Shown piece after piece: positions 12,541 to 24,444 of a DNA stretch of 64,000 bases (its first letter is position 1; each line of letters begins with the position of its first letter). This stretch comes from Zygnema cylindricum (taxonomy: Eukaryota; Streptophyta; Zygnematophyceae; Zygnematales; Zygnemataceae): the NCBI GenBank assembly GCA_037447655.1, contig JBBHKE010002879.1, forward strand, positions 62,001 to 126,000, read 5' to 3'. A program made the position numbers and the translations under genes. The notes beneath the pieces are model-generated. The model saw only the letters and a program-made list of their open reading frames with translations, searched no databases and was not told the DNA's origin.

Positions 12541-13566
12541 TTCATAGTTAAATCATGCGCATAAAACGCACGCATGAAACGCCCAGAAAATAACGAATAT
12601 GCGCATGAAACAAAATTCATTTTTTTTTTAAATGCGTTGACCTAGTTTGACTTTATAATAAAAGAAAAAACAGAAAAAGAAGTCAATCAAAAATACTACT
12701 ACTACAATCAAACTTAATATTTTTTCACGTTAATACACGCACTGTTTAATTAGAGTTAGTTACCATAATTTCAACTGTTTTTAAAAAGGTGCAATGTACA
12801 AAATGTTGTTATTCCGTACTAATAGTGCTCTTAGTTTTGTACAGACGTACAAAATAAGTGTCAGATATAGGTGTCGACAGGGTAAATCGAGTGCGTCGCC
12901 ATGGTTTAGCGTACTCAGATATAATTCAAGTTATAAAGACGAAGGAAAATCGCGAGACCCTGTTCACACATGTTCAAGCGTCGAATATGTGAACATAGAC
13001 TATAGGCACTATTAAATTAACGTTAGCTACTCTAATTTCGATTGTTTTTTAAAAGTGCAATGTACGAAATGTGTAACTCCGTACTAAAACTGCTCCTTAC
13101 TTCATACGGTCGTACAAAATAAGTGTCAGATAAAAGGCGTCGACAGGGGAAATTGAGTGCGTCGCCACGGGAAATCGTACTCAGATTTGATTATAAGTCA
13201 TAAAGACGAAGTAAAATCAATAGAACCTGTTTTTACATGTTAAAGCGTCAAACATGTGAACATAAACTATCGCGTCTACATCCAAATTAGTGTTAGGTGT
13301 ATAAAGTATTATTAATTTTTGTTGGCATTAGGCTTTTAAACCCCAAATAGAGTTGGTAACACTATTAATATTTGTACACTAATCATTTTTTAACTTTAAA
13401 AGCGATTCACGGTGTACTTTCAACCCTTTTTTTGAAAATGTTGGTACATTGTATCCGTAAGTTTTTCCGTACGAAAAGTATACGCATTTTACGAAAGATT
13501 CAAAATCCAGAAAAAATAACGAAATTTCGTAAAAATGTCAAAATCCGTACGAATGAGACATTTATG
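12541..13566. mobile_element. Inserted DNA transposon (hAT-like) with an internal 267-bp tandem duplication
   Basis: ACTTTTC is duplicated at 12534-12540 and 13567-13573; one further base on the left differs (7 perfect, or 8 with one mismatch). Copy 1 has a single uninterrupted CCCACTTTTCCTCTAATGG at about 8851-8869. The ends share CATA (left TTCATAGTTAAATCATGCG; right, inverted, CATAAATGTCTCATTCG), an imperfect inverted repeat. Inside, 12739-13005 and 13006-13275 are diverged tandem copies. A family A right terminus (GCGATTCACGGTGTA) is embedded at 13401-13415. No transposase. Confidence 0.7.
12739..13275. repeat. 267-bp tandem duplication inside the inserted element
   Basis: GCACT at 12739 and again at 13006 starts two copies that share GTGCAATGTAC, ACAAAATAAGTGTCAGATA, GTGCGTCGCC and GTACTCAGAT in the same order. 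They differ at scattered sites. Confidence 0.75.
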
Positions 13567-13739
13567 ACTTTTCCTCTAATGGAATCTTACCCTTATGCGA
13601 TACACATATTCTATGGTTGGCATACATGTGGCTATACACTATAGAGTGTTATATTTATATTTTCTTTGGTTTGAATATGCAATCAGATTGCATTTCATAG
13701 TTGTTTTTAGTATGAACGAATAATAGAATAAGTATAAAC

Positions 13740-15023
13740 CATAGTTCAAAAGTAGGTGAAAGTAGGCCCATACAATATGCCTATTGTACGCAATACATAC
13801 AATATGGCCTTAAGACCATAGTTGTTCACGGCGATTAGTGCGAACGTACCGTACGTGACGAATTATACGTAACAAACGCATTGAACCTTTTGATCAAATC
13901 GCAAAAAATCGTTAATGAATTTCCTTCCGTACTATTCCGTACATAAAAAAACAAAAAACTATTACATATAAAGCAGTTTGCGAGTTTTTCTCGTTGAATG
14001 AGCGGTAGACAAATAAATTGATTAATATTTTATCACAATTTTTGTTGATAATGGAATGACATTACCAAATGGTAGCCCTGTCGTTCACCTTAATGTACGC
14101 TACGCAGCCAATGTACCCGGGTTCGAATGCTACGAAGATAACAATTTTAGCAATTTCGTCTCTGTTCCATGGCGTCTTCTTTCAAAAAAAAATTGAAGAA
14201 GATGCCCGTACAAATTTGAAACTGAACGCGCGAAATTATTGTGAAGTTCAACGTCTCTTTTCGAAAATTTCCGTACATTTTCGATTATATAACGTACAAC
14301 TTCCGTGGTATTTCTGTTCAGTTCACTGAACAGAAAGTACCAATAAGTGCGACCCATATTTCCCGTTTTATTCCGTACATATCCGTAAAAAAAATGAGCA
14401 GTTACAGTAATTAGTTTACAGGTTTCCGTAAAATTCCAGTTTCAGTTTACAGTGCACATTTTTTTACGATTTTTTCAAAAGTCACGAATTATACGTTTCA
14501 ATCGCAAAATAGGAAAAAATCGCGCGATTTGAACAACTATGGTTAAGACCCATGTTGTATTGGTCGCAAAATGAAAAATAATAGCAACAGGGTTGAGTTG
14601 CACATCGATCGACAGAGAATTAAACGTCATGTCTAAATTTTGAAAAACATTCGGACAAATTTTTACTTTTCCGTGATTTTTGAGGTAGTTTTTTTTTAAA
14701 CCGTCAGATTTAGACGATCGAACGGTCACTGATCAAAGTAGCGATCTAACAAGATCACAAGAAAAGCCCATAACACAACTAACGATAGGACTTACGTCCG
14801 CATTATTTTTTTTTCCGGGTTTTTTTTCCCGCGGAATGTCCTCTTATGCCGTGTCAGTTCGCTAAAAAATTTCGTCCAGCGGCCTGCGCTGTACTATGAT
14901 GATACGTTAGATTCGTACGTTCGTACAAGAGTGTGCACAACGCACACACATACAGTATGCCTACACTGCGCTAGTTTTGTGGCAAGTTTTGTGCGCCTAC
15001 CAAACATCTAATTTTGAACTATA
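13740..15023. mobile_element. hAT-like MITE family B (copy 1), interrupted by a nested family C element
   Basis: The termini are CATAGTTCAAAAGTAGG (left) and the inverse ATTTTGAACTAT (right). A perfect 8-bp duplication, GTATAAAC, flanks it at 13732-13739 and 15024-15031. Copy 1 of the host repeat has a single GTATAAAC at 9022-9029 in the same context, which is a paralogous empty site. Without the nested element it is about 550 bp, like the other family B copies. No open frame of note. Confidence 0.85.
13818..14542. mobile_element. Nested hAT-like element, family C (copy 2)
   Basis: Inserted into a family B MITE. An 8-bp duplication, TTAAGACC, is at 13810-13817 and 14543-14550. The inverted termini are ATAGTTGTTCA (left) and TGAACAACTAT (right), related to the family C ends at 9824-10571. 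Rich in TTCCGTAC-type subterminal boxes; non-coding. Confidence 0.8.
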
Positions 15024-16150
15024 GTATAAACCGAAGTCTTTAGAGGTTTTCATATTGTTAACTTCGAAAAAAATTGTGAAAAAGACGTTTCAATTAAAAA
15101 GTTTGAGGTTTGGCAACAAAACCCATCATCACTGCCGCCGATTTCATATAACAACAATGATTGGTGGACGACGCTTTTGTACTATTTGTTGGGAGTGTCT
15201 GCAGACACACCCTAGATTCTGTCATTTGGCCACACCAAATCTCAATTTCCGTACAAGGATTTTATAGCTACAGTTCCACCGACCATTTCTGTACGTCGTT
15301 TAGCTTATAGACACACTTCGGCGACAGCTTGGGGCAAAACAAACTGACAGAACGTCGCCGATATAATATTAGCCGGCTATGTTTTTAGCTGTCACGACAC
15401 AATGCGACAAAAAATTTTCTGGTCAGATTTGCTTCAAAATTTGTAGTCATTTTTTTTTTTTTTTAAAGTTTTGTGATCACAATGGCTTTCAAGTTTTTTT
15501 CGTAACACTCCGATTGTGCAATATCTATTACAGTGTACGGAAATATAATCTACAAAAAGCTTTTCTTTTGATCATATATGACCAAATCCATTTCTCGTTT
15601 TCAGCAACCCCCAAAAAGTCCTCCTTGACGCGAGAAAGAAACATCCTTCGCTTAAACCACAGGATTTGTCGTTCGGAAGGCCTGGATTTACTCCAGATAT
15701 TATGGGGGATAAAATATTGGCGAACGCATTGTTGGACATCAGAAAGGTGGAAAATTGGAAACATAAACAGTTGCCGGCCGTATTTCTCAGCTTTCCGGCT
15801 AGCCATAGCCGGCAAACTGTCAAAACCCGACGACGACTCCGAACGATTTATCAAACAGGAGGGCGGTCTTGGGAAGAAATTAGGTGTGCTCGTAGCATAT
15901 TCCTTGCATCATATCTCTTTGAGTTTCTTGTTATTATGTCGTACGGACGGCGGGATCTGTGCGCAGATTCTGGGAGCCTGAATGATGGCCGAACAACCCT
16001 CGGTTGGCTTTCGTTGACAACAGCAGCAAAGGCGCTGACACGGGCATGGGAGGCCAAGCGGATGGGTCGCGCCAAAGGGCAACTTATGGCAGCAACGGGG
16101 TGAATCCCTACGCAAATCTTGACCGTACGATTATGGTCCAGACGGCCAGA

Positions 16151-16457
16151 CAAAAATTAGATATTAAATAAAGTGGCCCAATTGGGCGCGGCCCAGAGAG
16201 AACGAGTTAGATATCATGCCAGTTTGGAAGTCGACGCTAACATGCCGCTACGTTATGGTTGCTTTCTACTGTCCAACGAAACTCTTGTTTCATGTGAATC
16301 GCTCGGACAAAACTAGTAAAAACCGTACGATCCATACAAAATCGTTTTCAATGATTGAAAAAGGACTCTTTGTGATAAAAGGCGGAAACTAAAAATATTT
16401 GGGGGTGTTCTCAAAATGCGATTCCAAATTTTGAATTCCTCGAACCAAAATTCAAGC
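16151..16457. other. Spacer between the repeat unit and a family B MITE
   Basis: No gene or transposon end recognised. AT-rich with a few GTAC boxes; it may be the tail of the 2-kb unit that copy 1 has lost. Confidence 0.35.
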
Positions 16458-17032
16458 CATAGTTCAAAAGTAGGTGAACGTACGCCCATACAGTATGCCT
16501 ATTATACGCAAAACATATAATATGCCCTTAAGACCCATATTGTAATGGCCGCAAAATGAAATAAAATAGGAACAGGGTTGAGTTGCACATCGATCGATAG
16601 AGAATTAAACGTCATGTCTAAATTTTGAAAAACATTCGGACAAAAAAATATTTTTCCGTGAGTTTTGAGGTACTTTTTATTTTAACCGTCAGATTTGGAC
16701 GATCGGACGGTTGCCGATCAAAGTAGCGATCTAAGAAGATCACATGAAAAGCCCATAACACAACTTACGATAGAACTTACGTCCGCGTTTTTTTTTTTTT
16801 TTTTTTTTTCGGGATTTTTTTCCCGCGGAATTGCATCCTACGCCGTGTCAGTTCGCTTAAAAAATTCGTCCGGCGGCGTGCGCTGTACTATGATGATACG
16901 TCATATTCGTACGTTCGTATCGGGGTGTGCACAACGCACACACATACAGTATGCCTCATCAGCGCGAGTTTTGTGCCAAGTTTTGTGCGCCTACCAAACG
17001 CTTAACATAAAAACGCCTACTTTTGAACTATG
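16458..17032. mobile_element. hAT-like MITE family B (copy 2)
   Basis: Ends CATAGTTCAAAAGTAGGTG and inverse CTACTTTTGAACTATG, 575 bp. The flanks ATTCAAGC (16450-16457) and ATTCAAAC (17033-17040) differ at one of eight bases. The interior (AAGACCCATATTGTA, GATCAAAGTAGCGATCTAAG) matches 14555-15000, 17800-18330 (inverted) and 27190-27600 (inverted). Non-coding. Confidence 0.85.
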
Positions 17033-17106
17033 ATTCAAACTATACAGGGCGGTCGTCACTGCCACGCGACCGGTTTTTTTGTCCGCTCTTTATCGCACGT
17101 GTGAAA

Positions 17107-17185
17107 ATGCATCCTCAAGCCATCATCTTTCTGTTGCTGTGCCACGTGGCGTGTACATTGGCGGTCACCATGTACAAGCTTGACT
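17107..17185 (+). CDS. Candidate first exon with a signal peptide, unrecognised gene
   Basis: ATG at 17107 opens a short frame whose start, HPQAIIFLLLCHVACTLA, has the layout of a secretory signal peptide (hydrophobic core, small residues before a possible cleavage site). It meets a good donor (GACT|GTGAGT) at 17185/17186, leaving phase 1. The exon lies between two family B MITEs, 74 bp after the first. A small exon at 21415-21463 begins in the matching phase and leaves phase 2, which is the phase of the LRR exons at 30977 onward. This might therefore be the start of that LRR protein, but the distance is large and intervening exons were not found. No homology supports it. Confidence 0.25.
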
Positions 17186-17776
17186 GTGAGTATCTCTCTC
17201 CCCGCGCTCTCACCCCCCCCCACCCCCTTGAATTTTCTCCAACTTTTTCCTCTTATTCCTCCCTCCCACGTGCAACTCCTTGCCACTTGTCCCATATCTA
17301 GACTCGTTGCCCTTACCACGTGTACCCTCCTAGCAGACAACGCCCTCGTCACCGTGAAAGATGCCATGGCTTCCAAACGCTTCCCCGCCATAGCATGCGA
17401 CAGGCCGTTCTCGTGCGACGAAAACGACCGTGTTCTGTCAATGTATTTGTTTTTTTTTTTGTTTTATGTTTATTTCACGGGAATTGCTTTGTAGACACCC
17501 CAAACTGGTTGACTCCTTGGAAAAAAGAGTTGTACGCAATTGTACTCTTTTAAGGACCCGTACTCGGTTCCTAGGGGTGTGCACCCAATCGCGTCAAAAT
17601 TTATGCTTTCGCACAGACGGCCGCTAACAATGTAGTGGGAACTATGAAGTGCAGGTTTTACTATCGATTGCCACGTGGCATCGAGCGGCTGTCAATTTTT
17701 CAGCGTTGACAGACTGTCAACTGGGAAACCGAACCGACTGTATCCATCGAGTCCGTACATAGTTTGGATTATGTAC

Positions 17777-18337
17777 CATAGTTCAAAAGTAGGCATTTTT
17801 ATGGTAAGCCTTTGGTAGGCGCACAAAACATGGCACAAAACTCGCGTAGCGTAGGCATATTGTATGTGTGTGTTGTGCACACCCCTGTACGAACGTATGA
17901 ATCTGACGTATGATGATAGTACAGCGCACGCCGTCGAACGAAATTTTTTAGCGAACTAAAACGGCGTAGGATGACATTCCGCGGGAAAAATAACCCGGAA
18001 AAAAAAAACGGACGTAAGTCCTATCTTAAGTTGTGTTATGGGCTTTTCATATGATCTTCTTAGATCGCTAATTTGATCAACGACCGTAAGATCGTCCATA
18101 TCTGACAGTTTAAATAAAAAGTCGCTCAAAACTCACAGAAAAAAACTTTTTTGTCGGATTTTTTTTGTCAAATTTAGACATGACATTTAATTCTCTATCG
18201 ATCCATGTGCAACCTAACCCTGTTACTATTTTATTTCATTTTGGGGCCAATACAATATGGGTCTTAAGGGCATATTGTATTTTTTACGTACAATAGGCAT
18301 ATTGTATAAGTGTACTTGCACCTAATTTTGAACTATG
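17777..18337. mobile_element. hAT-like MITE family B (copy 3)
   Basis: Ends CATAGTTCAAAAGTAGGC and inverse AATTTTGAACTATG, 561 bp. The flanks TTATGTAC (17769-17776) and TTCTGTAC (18338-18345) differ at one of eight bases. The interior is in inverted orientation relative to copy 2. Non-coding. Confidence 0.85.
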
Positions 18338-18470
18338 TTCTGTACTTTACATTGGCCGGTTTCGGCATACTTTCACATATGTAAAACTTATTTCCACTGA
18401 ATAGTCCGTTTGGTTCGCCTGTCGGCAGTTAGGTTCTCTCAAAAATATTCAATGGTATAGTGCAGTACAT

Positions 18471-18540
18471 CACACTGTGAATCGTTATTAGCGTATAGAA
18501 ATTATTAGTGTGAATAAAGAATTAGTGTCATTTACACTGT
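18471..18540. mobile_element. Left end of a family A MITE (possible piece 1 of 3)
   Basis: CACTGTGAATCGTTATTAG followed by CGTATAGAAATTATTAGTG closely resembles the left end of the long family A MITE at 9267. Similarity stops after about 65 bp. It resumes with the next part of the MITE near 20290, suggesting an insertion in between. Confidence 0.55.
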
Positions 18541-20289
18541 CGTGCATGTGTCAAAGAACGTGAAGATGCATGTGACATCATCAACTGTGCTCCACTTAAA
18601 AATGATGAGAATATATTGTGAATGAAATAAGACATGAAAAAGAAAAATGAATAAATATAACGATAGGCAAGGTGGAATAAAAAGAAAGGTCAACGACTTA
18701 GCTGGTTATGGTTCGGTCGGTTTTTTCCTAAGCCGATGGATGGCCACTAGGCCCCACGATCTATTTATATTCCTTGCAGGGGTTATCTTATCGAGAATAA
18801 TCTGAATTTATACTTAAATAAAACAAATCAAAGCATAAACCACCGAGAAAGACAAACAAAGACTGAAAACGACAATATGCCAAACACTTATGAGGTTTGA
18901 GATAATCCAACCCAAAGATGCGCATAAGCCAAATATAAATAAATACACAATCACAAGAAATAACAAAAACAAAACGACAATCCCAACATGCAATTTCGAC
19001 ACTAATTAAAGTTTAGCCACAGCCGGGAAAAAAAGTTTGTGTTGTGTGAACGCGATCGAAATCCACTCGAACAGACGAGAGAAGTGAAGGGAAACCGTGT
19101 AGGTCTTGGCCGAAGCCGTATAGATTAATATGTAAGGCTTTACAATATAGATTAATATGTAAGGCTTTACAAGATATTGATAATGTAATAGAAAACTAGA
19201 CGCTTCACGCAAAGGCAGAAAATCGCCTCTAAGCTGTCCGGACAATTTTACAAATAAAAAGATGGCTGCAGAAAATCCTCAATACTGAAAATAAATCAGT
19301 AAATAAATAAATAAATAATTCATGCACTTGAAAATTCTGACCAGGAAATAATCTATGATGAACTAAGTAAAAAAAACTACGTTTAGCGAAAACAGGCCAA
19401 TCAGAGTACATCGTGCTATGTAAATATTTGCGTCTAGTTTGGATTCAGCCAATAGGAGGCCGAAATCCTATGCCCTACGTTACAGAATCTATAACCTACG
19501 GATTTAAACCCTTCCTATCTACATGTGTATGCGTGAACCTCCAAATGGTTCACGACTTGAAATGGTCCAATCACGTCGCTTCGTTAGAACTGACAACCGA
19601 TTTGTCTGTCACTTGCGTCGATGGTCCAGATGAGATGTTATGAAAATCGCATACTTTATGTCGACGTCTGAGATGCTACTCCACGTGAAATGATTAAAAT
19701 TTGTTGTCGGCCAGGATTCAAGGGAATGAAAGCTTGTACGGTAGGACCGCAGATACGGTCCACTTTGTCGTCGCGCGAATTCTGGAAAATGTAAGTCGTA
19801 CGGTCGACGTGAAATGATCGAAGTTACCGTCAGCGAGAATCGCGGAAAATATATATAGTACGGTAAGTTTGTTTGTACCAACGTGAATTTCAACATGAGT
19901 TTTCGGCGGAAAATCCTGGAGAAATAAATAAGTACGGTCGACGTGAATCGACCCAATTCACATTCGTCGAAAATCCCGAAAAATATAAGTCGTACGGTAT
20001 AAGTTGTCGTCGGCAAAAAACCCGGGAATTCTGAGTTGTACCGTCAACTTGTCGTCGGCGCATATTACGGCCAAAAACGAATACGTACGGTCGACGCTTA
20101 CGGCGATGTACAAATTGTACGATTGACGCGAACGCGAAATGTGGGTATCTACGGTCTTGTGAAACCCGAATAACACCCAAATATAAATTAGTGTGGCGGT
20201 TGCCCGTCCTAACACCTAAATATAAATAATTAGAATGGCCGACGAGATGCGGCATGACAACACTATATTGTGTATCAATCCCATTTTCA
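18541..20289. other. Probable inserted AT-rich segment with GTAC/GTCG-rich boxes
   Basis: It lies between two pieces that would be adjacent in an intact family A MITE. The right third (about 19700-20150) is dense in TACGGTCGACGTGAA and GTCGTCGGC motifs in tandem-like array, resembling hAT subterminal repeats. Possible ends are TGTCGTGCATG and GGCATGACA, but no clean target duplication was found. No recognisable coding sequence. Confidence 0.35.
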
Positions 20290-20508
20290 AAAAAATGTTT
20301 AATTGTAATTTCTCCATAACGTTGATTTAGGTATACACGATCCGCCGTCATAACATATACGTTAAAAAAGCCAGAAGTACAAATTTTGACAATTCGTACG
20401 ACGACGCGTCTTTCTAGCGTTAAAATCCATAATTCTATTTTTGGTTTTTTGATACACAATCATGATGCCCTTCATAATTATACACTAAAATAGGTACGAG
20501 TAAAAACC
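20290..20508. mobile_element. Internal piece of a family A MITE (possible piece 2 of 3)
   Basis: AATTGTAATTTCTCCATAACG through TACACTAAAATAGGTACGAG matches 9370-9545 of the long family A MITE in the same order and orientation. Confidence 0.55.
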
Positions 20509-21414
20509 GTCGCAACGTACGGGTTTATGTACCTTCACTTAAGTTCATTCATGATTCTAATAAGCGTGTGTTTCGCGTGCGGTGAATATGATTGCAATAA
20601 AAAAGGTGAGAGGACAACATAGGACAAAACATACATTTTCAGGCCATACATTCGACTCCATGCTTCGGGTTGTAAAACATAGTTACGTTATAACTCTACG
20701 TAACCATACAATTTTAATATGTTCATCAAGTTTTGTTTTGTATTGTGTATTGAACGAAACTATAACGGTAGGTATTATATGTTTATGTTTCGTTTCACAA
20801 ACTTACATTGAACTGAGTGATTGATTTTTATTTCCTTGTCGTTTGCGGGGAGAAAGAACGTTCTATGACATTAAATAAGGACCGTTAACCTTAATAAGGT
20901 GCCCGGTGGGTTGTTTTATTATAATTCATGCATTGTTATATTGGGACATAAGTCTAATAAGGATGTGTTTACTTAAATCAAACGTTGAGAAAACCTCATA
21001 TTAGTATCACTGTTAATTCTAATTGAATGTAAAACGGAGAAAAACCACTTATTAGGATACATGTTAATTCTAATTTGAGGTAATATGCCGACAAAAGCTA
21101 ATCAACCGCCGTCAAAAGTGTATCTTTGGTTGTTGCCGAAAACACGTGGCATGTTTAATATCCACGTATTTCTAAAGTTGGTCGGGTTTTGTAGGTGACG
21201 TTGGAAAAACTGTTTATTAATGTTACGACTCTCGCATTTCATCCCATCAACATTTTGCCGTGCAGCCTATAAGCTGGATGTGTTTCCATAGCGATTTCAT
21301 ATATCTTTTTATATGTATTTCCAGCTAATGACCTTTTGAAGATTTTGGTTTTTTGCTCTTTCTTTAATTTTATTGTTTATTTGTTTTTGTCTTTCTAATA
21401 ACTAATTATTATAG
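20509..21414. other. AT-rich non-coding stretch
   Basis: Short open frames only (for example 20582-20824). No recognised repeat ends or motifs. Confidence 0.35.
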
Positions 21415-21463
21415 CTGATGAAACTCTTCCCTCTCCAAAATTTCCAGCCGAAGTGAATGGATG
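21415..21463 (+). CDS. Candidate 49-bp exon, unrecognised
   Basis: After a TAATTATTATAG acceptor, a short segment reads (S)DETLPSPKFPAEVNG and then meets a donor at 21464. Phase in is 1 and phase out is 2. The peptide is clean but too short to identify. The phases would fit between the signal-peptide exon at 17107 and the LRR exons at 30977; that is the only reason to list it. Confidence 0.2.
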
Positions 21464-24040
21464 GTTTTTTTTTGCTGTAAAATTAGTCTACCTGCAAATC
21501 TTAGATTTGGAAAATGAATAGTATTACCGTGTTATTTTTCGTCCGCAGTCTTGGAATGTATTTCTACTCTTATTTTTGGTCAGTTTAGTGCTTAACTATT
21601 TTAAATATGGGAAATAATTATTTGCAGAATTCCACAAGGTTTGCAGTTTTCTGTTGGTACTTTCCTACTATCTTCCATGACATTAAAACAAAGCTAACCA
21701 TAGAAAAACTTTTGTCACACAGTCTCACTCTGGATTTTAACTAACTAAAGTTGGTGATATGTTTTTTGTATTCAAGTATTGTCCTGGAATTGTTGCTTTC
21801 CGTGAAATCTGAAAGTACCAGAAATCAACTAAGTTTCTCATCCACAAGTTGCCATTCCAACGCCTTGTTCGTGAGACTACGCAGGATTTCAATACGAATC
21901 TCTGATTCCAGAGCTCGGTTGTTCTAGCTCTTCAGTTTCGCTTATTTGGGTAGTATGTTTGAGGACACCAATCAACGTGCTATTCACGCTAAGAGAGTCA
22001 CCATTATGCCAAAAGATGTCTAGCAGTCCAAACATATCCAAGGAGAACAGGTTTAGAAAAATATTTGAACCCTTATTAGAATCAGACGAAAGCAAAGCAA
22101 CAGCAAGAATAGATGAGTAAAGCAATTGTCGCTCTATAATGGACTTGTAAATATTGGTAGAAGTAAAGCTAAAGTTTCCTAATGTTGTATGGAGAAAATT
22201 TTATAATTTTTTTACAGTTGTGTGGAGTAAAATTTGTAGTTGTTAGCTACAGTTGAGTTTCCATTTCGATTATGTGTTTTTATTTTGTTTTGTCCCTCCT
22301 TTTTTTCCCTTTTTTTTGATTGAAATTAAATATGTAAAAGATGGTACTCATTAAAGTACAACTTTCTGCTGTGCATTTAAATGCAATTCTCTGGCCTTTC
22401 GGTGTTTCTGTATCGACGACATTGAAAATTCATGAAATTCCATCAAGCTTTTTTTGGCTATAATTTTTTTTGTCGTTGTTTTTGTTTTTTTTTTTATTTT
22501 TTGTTTGATTTGGTTCTAGAGTTTCAAAAATTTTTAATTGGGGCAGGTTGTTTGTGTTCCCATCAAGAAAGCGTTACTGATAACTATATTTTATGTTTCA
22601 CTGTGCTGTTTCGATTCGCTCCATTTCGCGTCTCTTGAATTAGCGAGGTTTGGATAAAGTAGCTACACTAGAGGTCCAGTTGGCTGAGTTCTTGGGATAT
22701 TTTTAAAGGCCTTGCTAAGTTGCAAAATTAAGCTTATAATGACTTATTTTACATTGAGAGTGTCAGTTAATTCTCATGAAAAATTTGTTGCGGCTCTTAG
22801 ACGCGAAGACCCTTCGTTGAAACAACAATTCTTCAATCCGACTGTTCCTGGTTGACAAGATGCCATGTTGCTTAAAGCCCTTTTTTGCCCACTGCTTTAT
22901 GAATGTGCAAAAATTACTGTTAACTGACACTTGTAAGTTAGACAGTGAATTTTAATCTCATAAGAAATGGAAAATAAGTTTGGAAGCACCAACATGTATA
23001 AGAAATCAGAGAATTACAAAGATGTAAGAAAAGTTGAAGGTTAGTGCTTCTCGTGGGGCTTTCAAAGATATGGGAATGACGTGTGCGACTTCAAAAGTTT
23101 CAGGTGTTCAGCGGCGAAACTGCTTCGTCGTCATCTCCGGAAAAGTAGAGTCTGCACTTTTTGTTTGCTGTCATCATAACGATGACTCTGTCTCATCGCA
23201 TGGCCTTACAATGACGAGGTTGGTTCGTCGCTAGTCTATGAAGAGTGAGTTTGCATAATAGGTGAAAAAGATTATGGTTATTAACAAAAAAAAGGGTTTT
23301 TACTTTGCAACAAATTGGTATTTTTACTGGGTTGAAACCATAAAAACCGGAGTGAATAAAGAAAGCAGATTTATCTGTGTAGGAAAAGAAAATTACGACT
23401 AAGATACGGTGAGCAGTAGGATAAACAAAGTCATATTTTCAGCATATACAGATGATACACAAATAAATAGATGCGAAGAACATTTAATATATTTCAAAAT
23501 GAAAAAGTCATCAAAACAACATCAAAACAAATGAAAAAAGACAAAATGAATAAAAAATGGAGAATAAGTTGACACAAATAAAGTCATTCATTATCAATAA
23601 TGGAAGAAAATTTACAAAAATCGTATAATTAACGGTGATATCTTTTTACAACGTTATAATATAACAAAAATGTAGTGAAACATTAATCTACAATATAATA
23701 CAAAGCTCTATTTACTACAATATTCCTAACGCTTGCGTCTCTAGCACAAAAACCCACATTAAAAAAAAAATTACCTTTGTAATACTACACACACTAACTA
23801 AATAGTAACGATCCGACACGACGAAGATAGATCCGTGAAAAGTTTTTCACGGTTTTCTCCAAACGTTGTCATCCGCTCCAACACATTGAAGATAATACTT
23901 TCTTTTTCCCTCCGATCATATGTCGGCGTAGGTGTCTCGTAATACAACGATCGTCGGATGGATGTTCATGGTCGATTAAAGTCTCAAATACAAAAGAGAA
24001 GGAGAGAGAAAAGGAATAATGAGCAATAATGAGAGAATAA
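21464..24040. other. AT-rich non-coding stretch with one unexplained short ORF
   Basis: A - strand frame at 22125-21889 (78 codons, ...[17 protein letters not shown]...) reads like ordinary protein, but I do not recognise it and it has no splice or repeat support. Another on the + strand at 23034-23234 is equally unsupported. The rest is poly(A/T)-rich. Confidence 0.35.
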
Positions 24041-24401
24041 AGTGTGTTAACGGATGGACAAGGGACACTCGCAAAGAGGAAAGGAAAGGGGGACGCGGAT
24101 GAGGTTGAGTGGAAGAGAGAGTGGATGAGGAAGATTAAGAGAGTGAGGAAGAGAAAGTGGGAGGGGGTGAAAGAGGGAGAGGTGAAGGGCGCATAGAAGT
24201 GAATTACGTGGATGGAAAAGAAGGAAGGCATATTTAAAGGGAAGAGGGGGATTAGGGATAGGGCAAATACTTAGGAGAGGAGTAGGGACGATTTAATAGA
24301 GAGGGATTGAGAGATAGACAAAGAGGGACAAAGAATGAAAGACATAGAGAGTGGTAAGAGGAGAACGAGAGAGAAATGTAAAGAAAGGGTATGGGACAGA
24401 A

Positions 24402-24444
<43 letters not shown>

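Larger units (their letters stand above)
11850..16150. repeat. Direct repeat unit, copy 2 (interrupted by two hAT-like inserts)
   Basis: Similar to 8138-11430 in the same orientation. It contains an insert at 12541-13566 and another at 13740-15023, neither of which is in copy 1. The two copies lie head to tail, separated by about 420 bp, which suggests an old tandem duplication. It contains only unrecognised open frames. Copy 2 extends slightly further than copy 1, whose end is replaced by a MITE terminus. Confidence 0.8.

Noticed and set aside
14069-14145. tRNA-like stretch containing GGGTTCGAATG
   Set aside because: The bases around the T-loop cannot form the required T-stem and acceptor stem, and it lies inside a nested transposon.
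10954-16103. Open frames of 145-200 codons in the two copies of the 2-kb unit
   Set aside because: The frames differ between the copies in start, length and register, and there is no conserved protein motif.
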